A DNA stretch of 64,000 nucleotides from Lachnospiraceae bacterium (GTDB lineage Bacteria; Bacillota; Clostridia; Lachnospirales; Lachnospiraceae): contig JAKSRM010000006.1 of the NCBI GenBank assembly GCA_024403615.1, positions 1-64,000 of the forward strand. Direction: 5' to 3'. Within the stretch, counting starts at the first letter, position 1. Every line of letters begins with the position of its first letter. Made by a program: the position numbers and the translations under genes. Shown piece after piece: positions 1 to 7,499 of the stretch. Below the pieces are notes generated by a model, which was not told the origin of the DNA, ran no database searches, and was given only the letters and a program-made list of their open reading frames with translations.

Positions 1-118
1 GGTCGCCATGATTGCGAATGAAATTGGGCAGCTGTGATGCTGTCAGATTTCAGCTAATCGCTCAGTCAGATGGGCAAGAAATCTAGCATAATTTAATGCG
101 GTAACATGCGAGGCAAGT
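1..118. other. no gene supported (window edge)
   Basis: Frame 2 is open from the window edge to a TGA at 35-37 and could be the last dozen codons of a gene lying upstream, but this is too short to identify. The remainder up to the next start codon shows no terminator hairpin and no convincing promoter. Confidence 0.4.
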
Positions 119-514
119 ATGTATAAACTTGAGACAGAGAACTTTACTTTTGAACTGGAACCATATATGACAGACTGCAAGCTTCGAATCAAGGTATCAA
201 GCTATGGCTTTTCTGCGGATACGATGATAGATGCGGATGAACTGTATCTGGGCGATTTTTCGTTTAGCTTGAATGAATTTTATGAGACGATGAGAGGTTC
301 TGTAAAATTGCAGGATCTGTCAACGGATTCTTTCATTGAGTTCACCGCGAAGGCGAATGGGTATATCAGCGTTGCTGGTCGGATTAATAACGGGCAGGAC
401 TATGGACATGGTTTCTATCAGCAACTGACATTTGAAAATGAATTCGATCAAACCTATCTGCATGATTTAGCCAAAACATTATTTGCAGATTTTGGAGAGT
501 ATGCGGGGCAATAA
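119..514 (+). CDS. WapI-like immunity protein candidate
   Basis: A 131-residue soluble protein without signal peptide or membrane segment. GAGG at 110-113 sits five bases before the ATG. The composition (acidic, aromatic, a central stretch SFIEFTAKANGYISVAGRI and a late FENEFDQTYL segment) resembles small immunity proteins of the WapI type, which neutralise contact-dependent WapA/Rhs tRNase toxins inside the producing cell. No toxin gene is visible, so it would be an orphan immunity gene or the last gene of a toxin locus truncated by the window edge. It is followed directly by a good terminator. The family assignment comes from remembered sequence style, not a search, so the specific function is tentative; the gene itself is well supported. 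Confidence 0.55.
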   Translation: MYKLETENFTFELEPYMTDCKLRIKVSSYGFSADTMIDADELYLGDFSFSLNEFYETMRGSVKLQDLSTDSFIEFTAKANGYISVAGRINNGQDYGHGFYQQLTFENEFDQTYLHDLAKTLFADFGEYAGQ

Positions 515-551
515 ACTTCAGTTCGCTCGCTCAATAGAATAATATGTAATC

Positions 552-584
552 AAGCTCGGTGAGAAATCATCGGGCTTATTTTTT
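552..584 (+). terminator. rho-independent terminator
   Basis: An 11-bp stem with two G-U pairs (AAGCTCGGTGA / TCATCGGGCTT) and a GAAA loop, followed by a T-run, 38 bases after the immunity gene stop. Confidence 0.8.
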
Positions 585-986
585 GCGCTCATTGCGTCTG
601 GAAACAGGTGTGGTGGGCGCTTTTTTTATTGTTCGGAAAGGTGATGAAAAATTTTTTTGAAAAAGTTGGTTTGCAAACGCCCAAAAATTCAGCAGTTAGA
701 GGTAGAGGCGCAAAACACCTCTCAAGAACCTTGACAATTGAATACACAATCATCAGATACGTTACCTGAGCCAGGGCGAAAGCCCCAAGCCGCACGAAGG
801 TACGCCATGATCCACCTGCCGCTTTTGGTTTTAGCGGGACATGAGGAAGAACTCAATCTGCTCATGGTAGATAATAAGATTCCGGCAGGCGCAAAATTAT
901 ACTAATCTGAAATTCGCACATTTTACATCCCCGAGAAGTGAAAAGAACGCTCCTCGGGGATTATGATTTTAAGAGACAAATTCGAA
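585..986. other. gene-poor stretch, possible conjugative-element relic
   Basis: About 400 bases without a convincing gene. Positions 700-850 (TTGACA at 731-736, then GCGAAAGCC-type and GGTTTTAGCGGG-type segments) look like non-coding sequence I associate with Clostridia conjugative elements. A 32-codon reading frame at 807-905 (begins MIHLPLLVLAGHEEELN) could be a gene fragment but has no ribosome site. A 68-codon frame on the other strand, 589-795, overlaps the same structured region and is probably not translated. No integrase or relaxase is present. Confidence 0.35.
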
Positions 987-1309
987 TTTATTGGGTACAT
1001 ATTTTTCCTTATGCAAAAAATTTTACCTACTAAAACGCAAATAATTAATTTAGTAGGTACATATTTTTCCTTACGCCAAAATTTTTACCTACTAAAACGT
1101 AAATAATTAATTTAGTAGGTACATATTTTTCCTTACGCCAAGAATTTTACCTACTAAAATGCAAATTATTAATCTAGTAGGTAAATAATTTTTCTTATGC
1201 CAAAAATCGTACCTACTAAAACGTAAATTGCTAATTTAGTAGGTAAATAATTTTTCTTATGCCAAAAATCGTACCTACTAAAACAAAAATTGCAATTTTA
1301 GTAGGTACG
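987..1309. repeat. 62-bp tandem repeat of internal palindromes, 5.2 copies
   Basis: Unit starts lie at 987, 1049, 1111, 1173, 1235 and 1297 (partial), exactly 62 bp apart. Each unit holds TTTAGTAGGTA and its inverted partner TACCTACTAAA separated by an AT-rich arm, so every unit can form a hairpin and neighbouring units can pair alternatively. Units 1-3 and units 4-5 share different arm sequences (CATATTTTTCC against AATAATTTTTC), showing serial duplication of two subtypes. The first half-site of unit 1 is degenerate (TTTATTGGGTA). Confidence 0.9.
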
Positions 1310-1407
1310 CACTGCTTATCATGGCGACAAATCCCAGTTCGTCGGGCTAAATCTTAATTCTGTTTCATTGTTTATTGCAAATAATATGAGCGTATTTACA
1401 AATTAGT

Positions 1408-1440
1408 AAAGGTCCCTATTTCGATATGGGATCTTTTTTA
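1408..1440 (+). terminator. rho-independent terminator
   Basis: GGTCCCTA and TATGGGATC pair around a short loop, followed by TTTTTTA. It sits at the 5' edge of the M15 peptidase remnant, with no intact gene immediately upstream. Confidence 0.7.
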
Positions 1441-1445
1441 TTTGT

Positions 1446-1958
1446 TTAATTGCAGGAATACAATTTCTGATTTCATGTGCAATAAGCACGAGTAATGATA
1501 GAGAAACATATAAATATGCAAGTGAAGAAAACGGATGGAATCTAATCCTGATAAACAGCGAAAACCATATCCCCGAGGACTATGAAGTGGATCTTATTCT
1601 ACTGTCAAACAGGGAACAGGTAGATTCCAGAATGTATCCGGCATTGCAAGAGATGTTTGATGACGCAAGGATGGAAGGGTATGGATTATTTGTCAGAGAT
1701 GGATACCGAACACAAGAAGAACAGCAAGAATTATTTGATGAAAAGGTTTTGGATTGTAGGAGAGATGGAAACAGTAAATCAGAAGCAAAAATAAATGCAA
1801 TGAAGTGGGTCGCTGTCCCAGGAGCGAGTGAGCATCAGACAGGACTTGCTGTTGATATCAACGCTGACGAAAACAGGAATTCAAGCTTGGAATTATATAT
1901 CTGGCTTTCTGAGAATGCGTATAAAAAGTACTTGCTTGCCATAAAATTTATTTGTTAA
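1446..1958 (+). pseudogene. degraded M15-family D,D-carboxypeptidase (VanY-like)
   Basis: Read from 1446 the frame gives a lipoprotein-like segment ending LISC, then the family's NGWNLILINSENHIPEDYEV region, VDSRMYPALQEMFDDA, the RDGYRT segment and the zinc-site motif SEHQTGLAVDI. The family (peptidoglycan D-alanyl-D-alanine carboxypeptidases) needs a further C-terminal block with the third zinc ligand (EPWHYRY type). Here homology stops at WLSENAYKK and the frame ends in unrelated sequence. At the 5' end there is no ATG, GTG or TTG in frame between the stop at 1407 and the GTG at 1587, which lies inside the domain. The gene is therefore broken at both ends and should be inactive. Confidence 0.8.
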
Positions 1959-2029
1959 AATTTAATATATGTATAAGTCTTTCATACAGAAAAGAATGGC
2001 AAAACATTTTCGGAAAGGAGACGAACCTT

Positions 2030-4087
2030 ATGAAAACGAAAGTAACATCACTTCTTTTGGCAATGGTATTAGTGTTGTCCTTATTGGGTGGCTGTGGCGG
2101 AAGTCCTGCAGGGGAGCCGGAAAAGTCCCAGACGCTTACACTTTCACCAGAGATGACCGTAGCTACCACAGATGACGGAATTACCGTAGATGTGGGTGAT
2201 TACGTTCTGGATGTCGAAACGGAACTGACGGTTGCCAAGCAGCCGGTGGAAGAAAATAAAGACGAGGGTTATAAAATCGAAGCCTATAATATTTCTTTAG
2301 GCGAGATGCATGAGCTGGATGATTTTATTACGATTCGTATCCCTTACGATACCAGCTTCTGCGAGAGCGGACAGGACCCTGCACGCTGCGTGGGTGCAAA
2401 GTATAAAAACGAAACCACTGGGCTCTGGGAGGATGTTTTGTTTGAAGTAGATGCAGCTACCAATGAGCTTGTGATCTACACAGACCATTTGTCTTATTAT
2501 GGTGTCTTCTATGTCAAGAATGAAGGAAAACGAAACGCATATATCACAGATATTCTCGACGTGGGACTGTACATGGATAACAGCACAGCTTTTAGCTTTG
2601 CAAAAAGAATTGCAGAGGATGATCCAACAGTCAAGGAAGAGCTTGCGAAATTCGGAATTGAGGCATGTGGCAAATTCTTCGATTATTCGGACCGACTGGA
2701 CAACGCAATCACTATGGCTACGGTTGGCGATATCCCAGACTGGCTGAACACGGAAATTTCTGGTACCAATCTGACCCTGTTTTCTGCAATTGGCTACATC
2801 TCTACCTGTACGAGCCTCCTGAAAGTTGCGGCCAATGATACGGTTGGTGGTGGCGCAGACAAGGGCGAGATACTGAATCTCATCCGAGATGTCAGTAGCA
2901 AGGTCACGACTTACTGGGCAGATGCTTTCACCTCGGTAGGCACTGGTGCATTGTCCGTTGGAATGGGCGCCGTCCTCATCATTGACAAGATGCTGACCGC
3001 CTTTGCGGAAGAAGCATACTCCACCAAGCTGGAGGATATCGCTTATGTTTATCATTTCTATAACGAACGCTATACCGGCGGCAACCATAAGCCGATGACC
3101 GCAAAGGATTGGCGCGCAAAGGCCATTGAGGTGGTTGATAAGTACCCGAACGACCCCGAGGTGGCAATCGACGCGCTGGAAGCGGCATTCCGAAAATACT
3201 CTGCGGAATTTTTTGCCTTGAGTTATGACGAACAGTGCGGTATCGCGGGAGAAGTACCGGAGGTCACCGTGAAAAATCTGCCTGAAATTTCATCGGCGGA
3301 CGAGGAGAAACTGACGGAGGACTATATTGCGCATCTGAAAGCGGATGTGATGCCGGGCGTGCTGAAAAGTGTTGAAAACTATATGATTAGAAAGAGCGAA
3401 CAGCAGCAACTTCAGGCACTCAACGAGATAAAGGATTATTACAATTCGAAAATAAATATTACGATAAGGGAAGATGTTCCGGAAGGCGAGGAGAGCAAGT
3501 ATATCGGATATAAGTTCCGTTTTGCACCATTGAATGACACGGCAGTTGTCGGAAATTGGACGGGAAAATGGGATGGAAAGCCTGTTAATACCTCTGCAAC
3601 GCTTATGGGCTTTATGACGTCGGGGCTTCCGCACACAGTTGAATTCTTCCCACCGGATGCGGACATGGACACGGCGGAACCAGAATTCATAGTTTCCTTT
3701 GTCATCAGCATTCCGGAAATCAATATTGCATTCGGAGGAAGCCCGAAATTTGAAGGAGGAATCGACGCCTTTATGGGAGTATGGCATGATGCGGAAGGAA
3801 AACGCACGATTCTGACCAGAAACGGCGACAATGTCATCGAGAAAAATCCGGACCTGGAGTGGTATGATGGAGATGTTTGCTGTACAGAATATACGGCGGA
3901 ATTGGACGAGGCTACAGCAACACTCACACTCAAAGGAATCACGATGTGGGTCAGCAGTTCATTGGATTCCGACGAACGGCACCTTGAGTTGGATGCAGCA
4001 GGATCCGGCGCAACGTTCACCGCAACGGAAATCTCCGATGGAAAAATCACGGCCATCAAACTTGGAGGAAACATCCTGACAAGATAA
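2030..4087 (+). CDS. large lipoprotein of unknown function
   Basis: A 685-residue secreted lipoprotein. The ATG at 2030 follows GGAAAGGAG and begins a signal peptide with lipobox LGGC (lipidated Cys22); the frame is open upstream to 1952 but without a ribosome site. The mature part has an N-terminal beta-rich region (about 30-165, including a WEDV/DHLSYYGVF segment typical of extracellular beta-sandwich modules), a helical middle, and a C-terminal region (about 505-685) beginning VVGNWTGKWDG that looks like a lipocalin-type barrel. I do not recognise a family for the whole. A monocistronic unit with a strong terminator after it. Long open frames on the opposite strand are shadows. Confidence 0.8.
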   Translation: MKTKVTSLLLAMVLVLSLLGGCGGSPAGEPEKSQTLTLSPEMTVATTDDGITVDVGDYVLDVETELTVAKQPVEENKDEGYKIEAYNISLGEMHELDDFITIRIPYDTSFCESGQDPARCVGAKYKNETTGLWEDVLFEVDAATNELVIYTDHLSYYGVFYVKNEGKRNAYITDILDVGLYMDNSTAFSFAKRIAEDDPTVKEELAKFGIEACGKFFDYSDRLDNAITMATVGDIPDWLNTEISGTNLTLFSAIGYISTCTSLLKVAANDTVGGGADKGEILNLIRDVSSKVTTYWADAFTSVGTGALSVGMGAVLIIDKMLTAFAEEAYSTKLEDIAYVYHFYNERYTGGNHKPMTAKDWRAKAIEVVDKYPNDPEVAIDALEAAFRKYSAEFFALSYDEQCGIAGEVPEVTVKNLPEISSADEEKLTEDYIAHLKADVMPGVLKSVENYMIRKSEQQQLQALNEIKDYYNSKINITIREDVPEGEESKYIGYKFRFAPLNDTAVVGNWTGKWDGKPVNTSATLMGFMTSGLPHTVEFFPPDADMDTAEPEFIVSFVISIPEINIAFGGSPKFEGGIDAFMGVWHDAEGKRTILTRNGDNVIEKNPDLEWYDGDVCCTEYTAELDEATATLTLKGITMWVSSSLDSDERHLELDAAGSGATFTATEISDGKITAIKLGGNILTR

Positions 4088-4092
4088 TTCTA

Positions 4093-4128
4093 AAGCCCTG
4101 AAGAGCGGATGCTTTTCAGGGCTTTTTA
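4093..4128 (+). terminator. rho-independent terminator
   Basis: Perfect stem AAGCCCTGAA / TTCAGGGCTT followed by TTTTTA, five bases after the lipoprotein stop. Confidence 0.9.
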
Positions 4129-4203
4129 TCTATTTTCGGCGAAACGCGATGTGCTACTGTGGTATAATAAACGAGGAATTGGAATTTGATGGAGGAATCG
4201 GTA

Positions 4204-4527
4204 ATGGTCGTGTATGCGATAGTTATGTTTTTCGTTGCAATTATATGCCTGATCGTCGGCATTGCTATTCGAAAAGGAAACACATATTTAATTAATATGT
4301 ATCGTCAAACGCGCGTCAAAGAAACAGACCGTCCCCAATATGGGAAAGAGTTCTCAAAAGGATTGTTTATATTATGTGTGGCAATGTTGATCAGTGGGAT
4401 CGTTTCATTATTGGGTGAAAGCAAATTCCTTATTTGGGGGTCAATAGCTATTTTGTTTGCAGGAATTGTTCTTTCCACGATTATTTTTGTTAAAGTTCAA
4501 AAAAAATATAATGGCGGTATTTCCTAA
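4204..4527 (+). CDS. DUF3784-like membrane protein
   Basis: A small integral membrane protein (about 108 residues) with an N-terminal helix, a basic cytoplasmic loop with RQTRVKETDRPQYGKEF, and two further helices. This layout (helix, short loop ending in a conserved Tyr-Gly-Lys-type segment, then a pair of helices) matches DUF3784 proteins, common and uncharacterised in Clostridia. I place the start at the ATG 4204 because GGAGG (4191-4195) lies eight bases upstream; an in-frame ATG at 4189 has no good site. A TATAAT at 4163-4168 is the likely -10. The downstream acetyltransferase follows after 37 bases and may be co-transcribed. Confidence 0.65.
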   Translation: MVVYAIVMFFVAIICLIVGIAIRKGNTYLINMYRQTRVKETDRPQYGKEFSKGLFILCVAMLISGIVSLLGESKFLIWGSIAILFAGIVLSTIIFVKVQKKYNGGIS

Positions 4528-4564
4528 AACGAAAAATATCAGAGAGGAAAATAAATCAGAATTT

Positions 4565-5071
4565 ATGGAAAAGAAAATGGAATTGATAAAATGGGATCTG
4601 AGCTTGCAGGAGGAACTGATAAATATTTGTAATGCGGTAGATCGTTCCTTCCTTTCGAATAGACTCCCATTTCCTTATACAACAGAGGCTGCCAAATGGT
4701 GGCTTACTATGGTTTCCGAGCATGATGGAAAAGATGGCGTTTTTCGTGCAATCACGGTTGACGGAAAAGTGGTTGGAAATATATCGGTTGAGCAAAAGTC
4801 CGATGTATATTGCCGCGATGGAGAAATTGGTTATATGCTGATAGATGATTATAAGGGAAAAGGAATTATGACGGAGGCTGCCGCAAAAATCTGTGAGATT
4901 GCTTTTTCTGAGTTAAATCTGCTCCGGATCACCGGTCTTGTTTATGCACCGAATGTCGCTTCTCAGAAGGTGCTGCTGAAAAATGGTTTTATGCAGGAAG
5001 GCTTTCAGAAAAATGCCGTATATAAAAATGGTGAGGTTTACGACCTTTGCTTATTTGGCAAAGTAAGATAA
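4565..5071 (+). CDS. GNAT acetyltransferase (RimJ/RimL type)
   Basis: A 168-residue N-acetyltransferase. The acetyl-CoA-binding segment is visible as GYMLIDDYKGKGIMTEAA (motif A, Q/R-x-x-G-x-A type), preceded by the strand VVGNISVEQ and followed by LRITGLVYAPNVASQKVLLK and NGFMQEGFQ, the C-terminal motif B of the RimJ/RimL-like GNAT group. These enzymes acetylate ribosomal protein N-termini, small amines or drugs; the substrate cannot be told here. Start choice is uncertain: ATG 4565 or ATG 4577; neither has an ideal ribosome site, and the frame is open further upstream with no site. Confidence 0.85.
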   Translation: MEKKMELIKWDLSLQEELINICNAVDRSFLSNRLPFPYTTEAAKWWLTMVSEHDGKDGVFRAITVDGKVVGNISVEQKSDVYCRDGEIGYMLIDDYKGKGIMTEAAAKICEIAFSELNLLRITGLVYAPNVASQKVLLKNGFMQEGFQKNAVYKNGEVYDLCLFGKVR

Positions 5072-5533
5072 ATCCGTTTGCAGAGATAAATTTGAATTTG
5101 TAGAAGTAATGAGATGAAACAGAGCGATAAATTTTTATTTGTAGCGATAAATAATTGCTTACAGGGCTGATTTTTTATGGTTTCAAATCCCTCTTTTTGC
5201 AAAACCAAGGTAATTCATAGCTGCTTCCCAATTTATGGTCACTTCCACGTCATGTAAGCAAAAACGCAACTAGTGGGGGTAAAATCACCGCATTTTCAAC
5301 GAAAAAAGCAGAAAAAGACAAAAAATCCCACATGCTGAGTGTTGTTTACGAACTAGTGGGGGGAGAATTTCCATAAAATGCCCCCACTGGCTTAGAATAT
5401 AAGGGCTTTTTTGTGGAAAATAAGCGAAAAATCACTAAAAAACCAGGGTAAAAGGCCGTTTACACCCCCACCAAAAGTAAAAAGGAGCGTCCTGTGTGGT
5501 AAAAAGTTAGTAAACTTCAAAAAATGAAGATAA
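5072..5533. other. intergenic region with G-run repeats and a hairpin
   Basis: No gene is supported here. AACTAGTGGGGG occurs at 5268-5279 and again at 5351-5362. The second copy pairs with CCCCCACTGG at 5381-5390 to make a 10-bp stem with one G-U pair, and another CCCCCACC run follows near 5466. Upstream, degenerate repeats of a GCGATAAAT-type word cover 5085-5155. The origin is unknown; it may be a decayed mobile or palindromic repeat element. Confidence 0.5.
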
Positions 5534-5851
5534 ATGCGCGGCATTTTATTATTAGAGCATGAAAAACTTAAAAGGCTGCGGGAAAAGGGCCCCCACGCAT
5601 TTCCTCTTTTTTTGCCCGTTCAAATTCCAGTTTGCAGGAGAGACAGTGTTATAAAGAGAGTATTGTTAAACATCTTGATTGCAGTTGTTTCTGTTGCTCT
5701 GATGATTTTTGTTGTTGCCTTTTTCCATGGCTCACTGGAAGCGTATCCGACGGAGGAACAAATTGAAAAAATAAAAACTGTTTCACTGCTTTTTATTTCG
5801 ATAAATCTGATCGCAGATATTATCGTAATCAGATTGAGGACAAAGATATAA
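5534..5851 (+). CDS. small two-helix membrane protein, hypothetical
   Basis: The C-terminal two thirds contain two clear membrane helices (NILIAVVSVALMIFVVAFF and SLLFISINLIADIIVI) separated by a short charged loop. The N-terminal 40 residues up to VCRRDS look unlike a protein domain and the ATG at 5534 has no ribosome site, so the real start may be an internal TTG near 5667. The 27-base gap to the winged-helix gene suggests the two are co-transcribed, the arrangement seen when a small membrane protein is paired with a cytoplasmic regulator. No function can be assigned. Confidence 0.45.
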   Translation: MRGILLLEHEKLKRLREKGPHAFPLFLPVQIPVCRRDSVIKRVLLNILIAVVSVALMIFVVAFFHGSLEAYPTEEQIEKIKTVSLLFISINLIADIIVIRLRTKI

Positions 5852-5878
5852 CAATCAGAATTTGAAGAGGTAATCAAA

Positions 5879-6082
5879 ATGGCTTTTTTTCCACCAATTC
5901 CGCTTATTCGGCGAAATGTAATAATAAAAAGATTAAAAGAATCTGGTGCATGTTCACCTGAAACAGCAAAGACTTTTGCGGAGGCAGGAGTAATAAATCC
6001 CAACGCATTTTCTCGTATTACAGAAAAACTTGTCAAGCAAGGAGTCATTCATAGGACTGCAAATGGGAAATACTATATTTGA
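5879..6082 (+). CDS. small winged-helix DNA-binding-like protein
   Basis: 67 residues, preceded by GAAGAGG. The sequence reads as a single winged-helix fold: helix with KRLKESGACSPETAKTFAEAG, recognition-helix-like FSRITEKLVKQGV, and a short wing IHRTANGKYYI. It may be a minimal transcription factor acting on this small operon. It lies between a small membrane protein and a double-glycine-leader peptide gene (15 bases to the next start), so it is a candidate regulator of that peptide. No metal site or ligand domain is present. Confidence 0.6.
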   Translation: MAFFPPIPLIRRNVIIKRLKESGACSPETAKTFAEAGVINPNAFSRITEKLVKQGVIHRTANGKYYI

Positions 6083-6097
6083 GAAAGGATAACATAA

Positions 6098-6379
6098 ATG
6101 AAAACGAAAGAAGAATTACAAACATTAAAAGAAGAAGTGGAAGCATTGAACAAGAAGCTTGCAGAACTGACAGAGGAAGAATTGAAGCAGGTCGCTGGTG
6201 GCCTTATTCCCATCCCTTCATATGGGCAGATGGAAGGGCTTGCGCCGGATCTCCGTGAGCTGGAACAAGATGTTCTTGAACATAGGACTGCATCCAACCA
6301 GATAGTGGAAGCTCAGCAGACAATCCCAGTATTAAAGCAAGATATTGGAAAAAATGAGCGCCAGAATTATCGGAATTAA
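6098..6379 (+). CDS. double-glycine leader peptide (bacteriocin/RiPP-type precursor)
   Basis: 93 residues. The first 35 form a charged amphipathic leader ending LTEEELKQVAGG, the double-glycine cleavage motif recognised by C39 peptidase-containing ABC exporters or by maturation proteases of peptide natural products. Cleavage would release a 58-residue product starting LIPIPSYGQ with no cysteine, rich in Glu, Gln and Asn. AAAGGA lies upstream. There is no C39 exporter, modification enzyme or immunity gene next to it, so processing would need a partner encoded elsewhere. The winged-helix gene is 15 bases upstream. The motif is clear; bioactivity is inference. Confidence 0.7.
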   Translation: MKTKEELQTLKEEVEALNKKLAELTEEELKQVAGGLIPIPSYGQMEGLAPDLRELEQDVLEHRTASNQIVEAQQTIPVLKQDIGKNERQNYRN

Positions 6380-6430
6380 TAAGGAATAAGGCGGTGGCGG
6401 AGACAAATCTCAGGTTGCTTTCATAACACT

Positions 6431-6459
6431 TTGCACACCGCTATCTCTTATGTTATAAT
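6431..6459 (+). promoter_or_regulatory. sigma-A-type promoter
   Basis: TTGCAC (6431-6436) and TATAAT (6454-6459) with a 17-bp spacer, followed by AAAGGAGG and the ATG of the wall-anchored protein at 6489. Confidence 0.8.
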
Positions 6460-6488
6460 GCCGGCATGCGTAAAAGGAGGACGGTATA

Positions 6489-7442
6489 ATGCTTAAGAAA
6501 AAATCAATTATCGCGACACTGGTATTAGCCATAGTGCTCGTGTTCGGACTTACGATAAATTCATTCGCAAGTGATTCAATTACTATTGACGGAACAAGTC
6601 TTGATTCCGGAAAATATATGGACTGTACTGGTTCCGTAAGTGATACCCAGCCAGAAGGTGGATATGCTTATTATGAAGACGGCGTTCTCACCTTCAACAA
6701 TTTCCAGTTCACTTCTGACCAGCAGATTATCATTTTTGCAAATGATATTGACTTGGTGCTTATCGGAACAAACTCTCTGACAACGACATACGAATTTACC
6801 GATGCTTATGACGAACCAAAGGCAATGGATGTCAATACACTTAACATATCTGGTACAGGAAGCCTTTCTGTTAACATAGGAAGTCCTTATGGTTTAGGAA
6901 TCTATGTGGATGGAGAGCTCATTTTCGAAGAGGCTACATTGGAAATTACCTGCCCAGAGCATGGAGCAAGAGGTCTGGATGTGGGATACTTAACGATGGG
7001 AAGCGGAACCATAAGCATAGAAGCAGAAGATACTGGTCTTTATGCAGCCGGTGGAATTGCTTTTGATGGGGGCTTTATAAAGGCAGAAGGACAAGGACTC
7101 TCAGCTTTAGTAATCGACACGGATCTTTCATACGTAGAATTAGCTGAAGGAACTACAATCAAGGCTGGAGATTCCTGGGACAGCCTTACGGAATACACAG
7201 AGTTCGACGATACTGTTCATGCCAGCAAATGTGTTGAAATTGGGACAGAGGCACCTCCAGAACCAACACCGGACCCAGATCCAACACCAGACCCGGACCC
7301 AACGCCGAATCCGGACCCAACACCAGATCCTGATGTTCCAAAGACAGCAGACACGAATAATGTACTTCCTTATGGATGCGCAGTACTCGCTTCACTTCTC
7401 TTGTTAGGCTTTAGCATTAGAAAGATGAAACGTGATAGATAA
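6489..7442 (+). CDS. cell-wall-anchored surface protein
   Basis: 317 residues. An N-terminal signal peptide ends at FAS; the central domain (about 30-245) has repeated short beta-strands with Gly-rich turns (DGELIFEEATLEI, GYLTMGSGTISIEAED), the pattern of a parallel beta-helix such as carbohydrate-binding-like surface modules. A Pro-Asp-Thr-rich linker of PDPTPDPD repeats (about 252-280) spans the wall, followed by the sorting signal VPKTAD, a hydrophobic helix and the basic tail RKMKRDR. VPKTAD is a variant of LPXTG in which Gly is replaced by Ala, so it should be a substrate of a divergent sortase; none is encoded nearby. It has its own promoter and terminator. Confidence 0.85.
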   Translation: MLKKKSIIATLVLAIVLVFGLTINSFASDSITIDGTSLDSGKYMDCTGSVSDTQPEGGYAYYEDGVLTFNNFQFTSDQQIIIFANDIDLVLIGTNSLTTTYEFTDAYDEPKAMDVNTLNISGTGSLSVNIGSPYGLGIYVDGELIFEEATLEITCPEHGARGLDVGYLTMGSGTISIEAEDTGLYAAGGIAFDGGFIKAEGQGLSALVIDTDLSYVELAEGTTIKAGDSWDSLTEYTEFDDTVHASKCVEIGTEAPPEPTPDPDPTPDPDPTPNPDPTPDPDVPKTADTNNVLPYGCAVLASLLLLGFSIRKMKRDR

Positions 7443-7464
7443 AGACTAAAGGGAAAAGAAATTT

Positions 7465-7489
7465 AAGAGCGGCGTTTGCCGCTCTTTTT
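7465..7489 (+). terminator. rho-independent terminator
   Basis: AAGAGCGGC / GCCGCTCTT stem with a GTTT loop and TTTTT. The T-run abuts the ribosome site AGGAG of the next gene. Confidence 0.9.
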
Positions 7490-7499
7490 AGGAGAAACT

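Noticed and set aside
589..795. 68-codon minus-strand gene
   Set aside because: No ribosome site; overlaps the region with structured, probably non-coding sequence.
987..1309. CRISPR array
   Set aside because: The whole 62-bp unit, including what would be spacers, is repeated; units contain internal palindromes and there are no cas genes.
2297..4074. Long minus-strand reading frames (2297-3088, 3439-4074)
   Set aside because: They lie entirely opposite the well-supported lipoprotein gene, lack ribosome sites and have no protein-like domain pattern.
5175..5215. tRNA T-arm-like sequence (GGTTTCAAATCC)
   Set aside because: No matching acceptor, D or anticodon stems around it.
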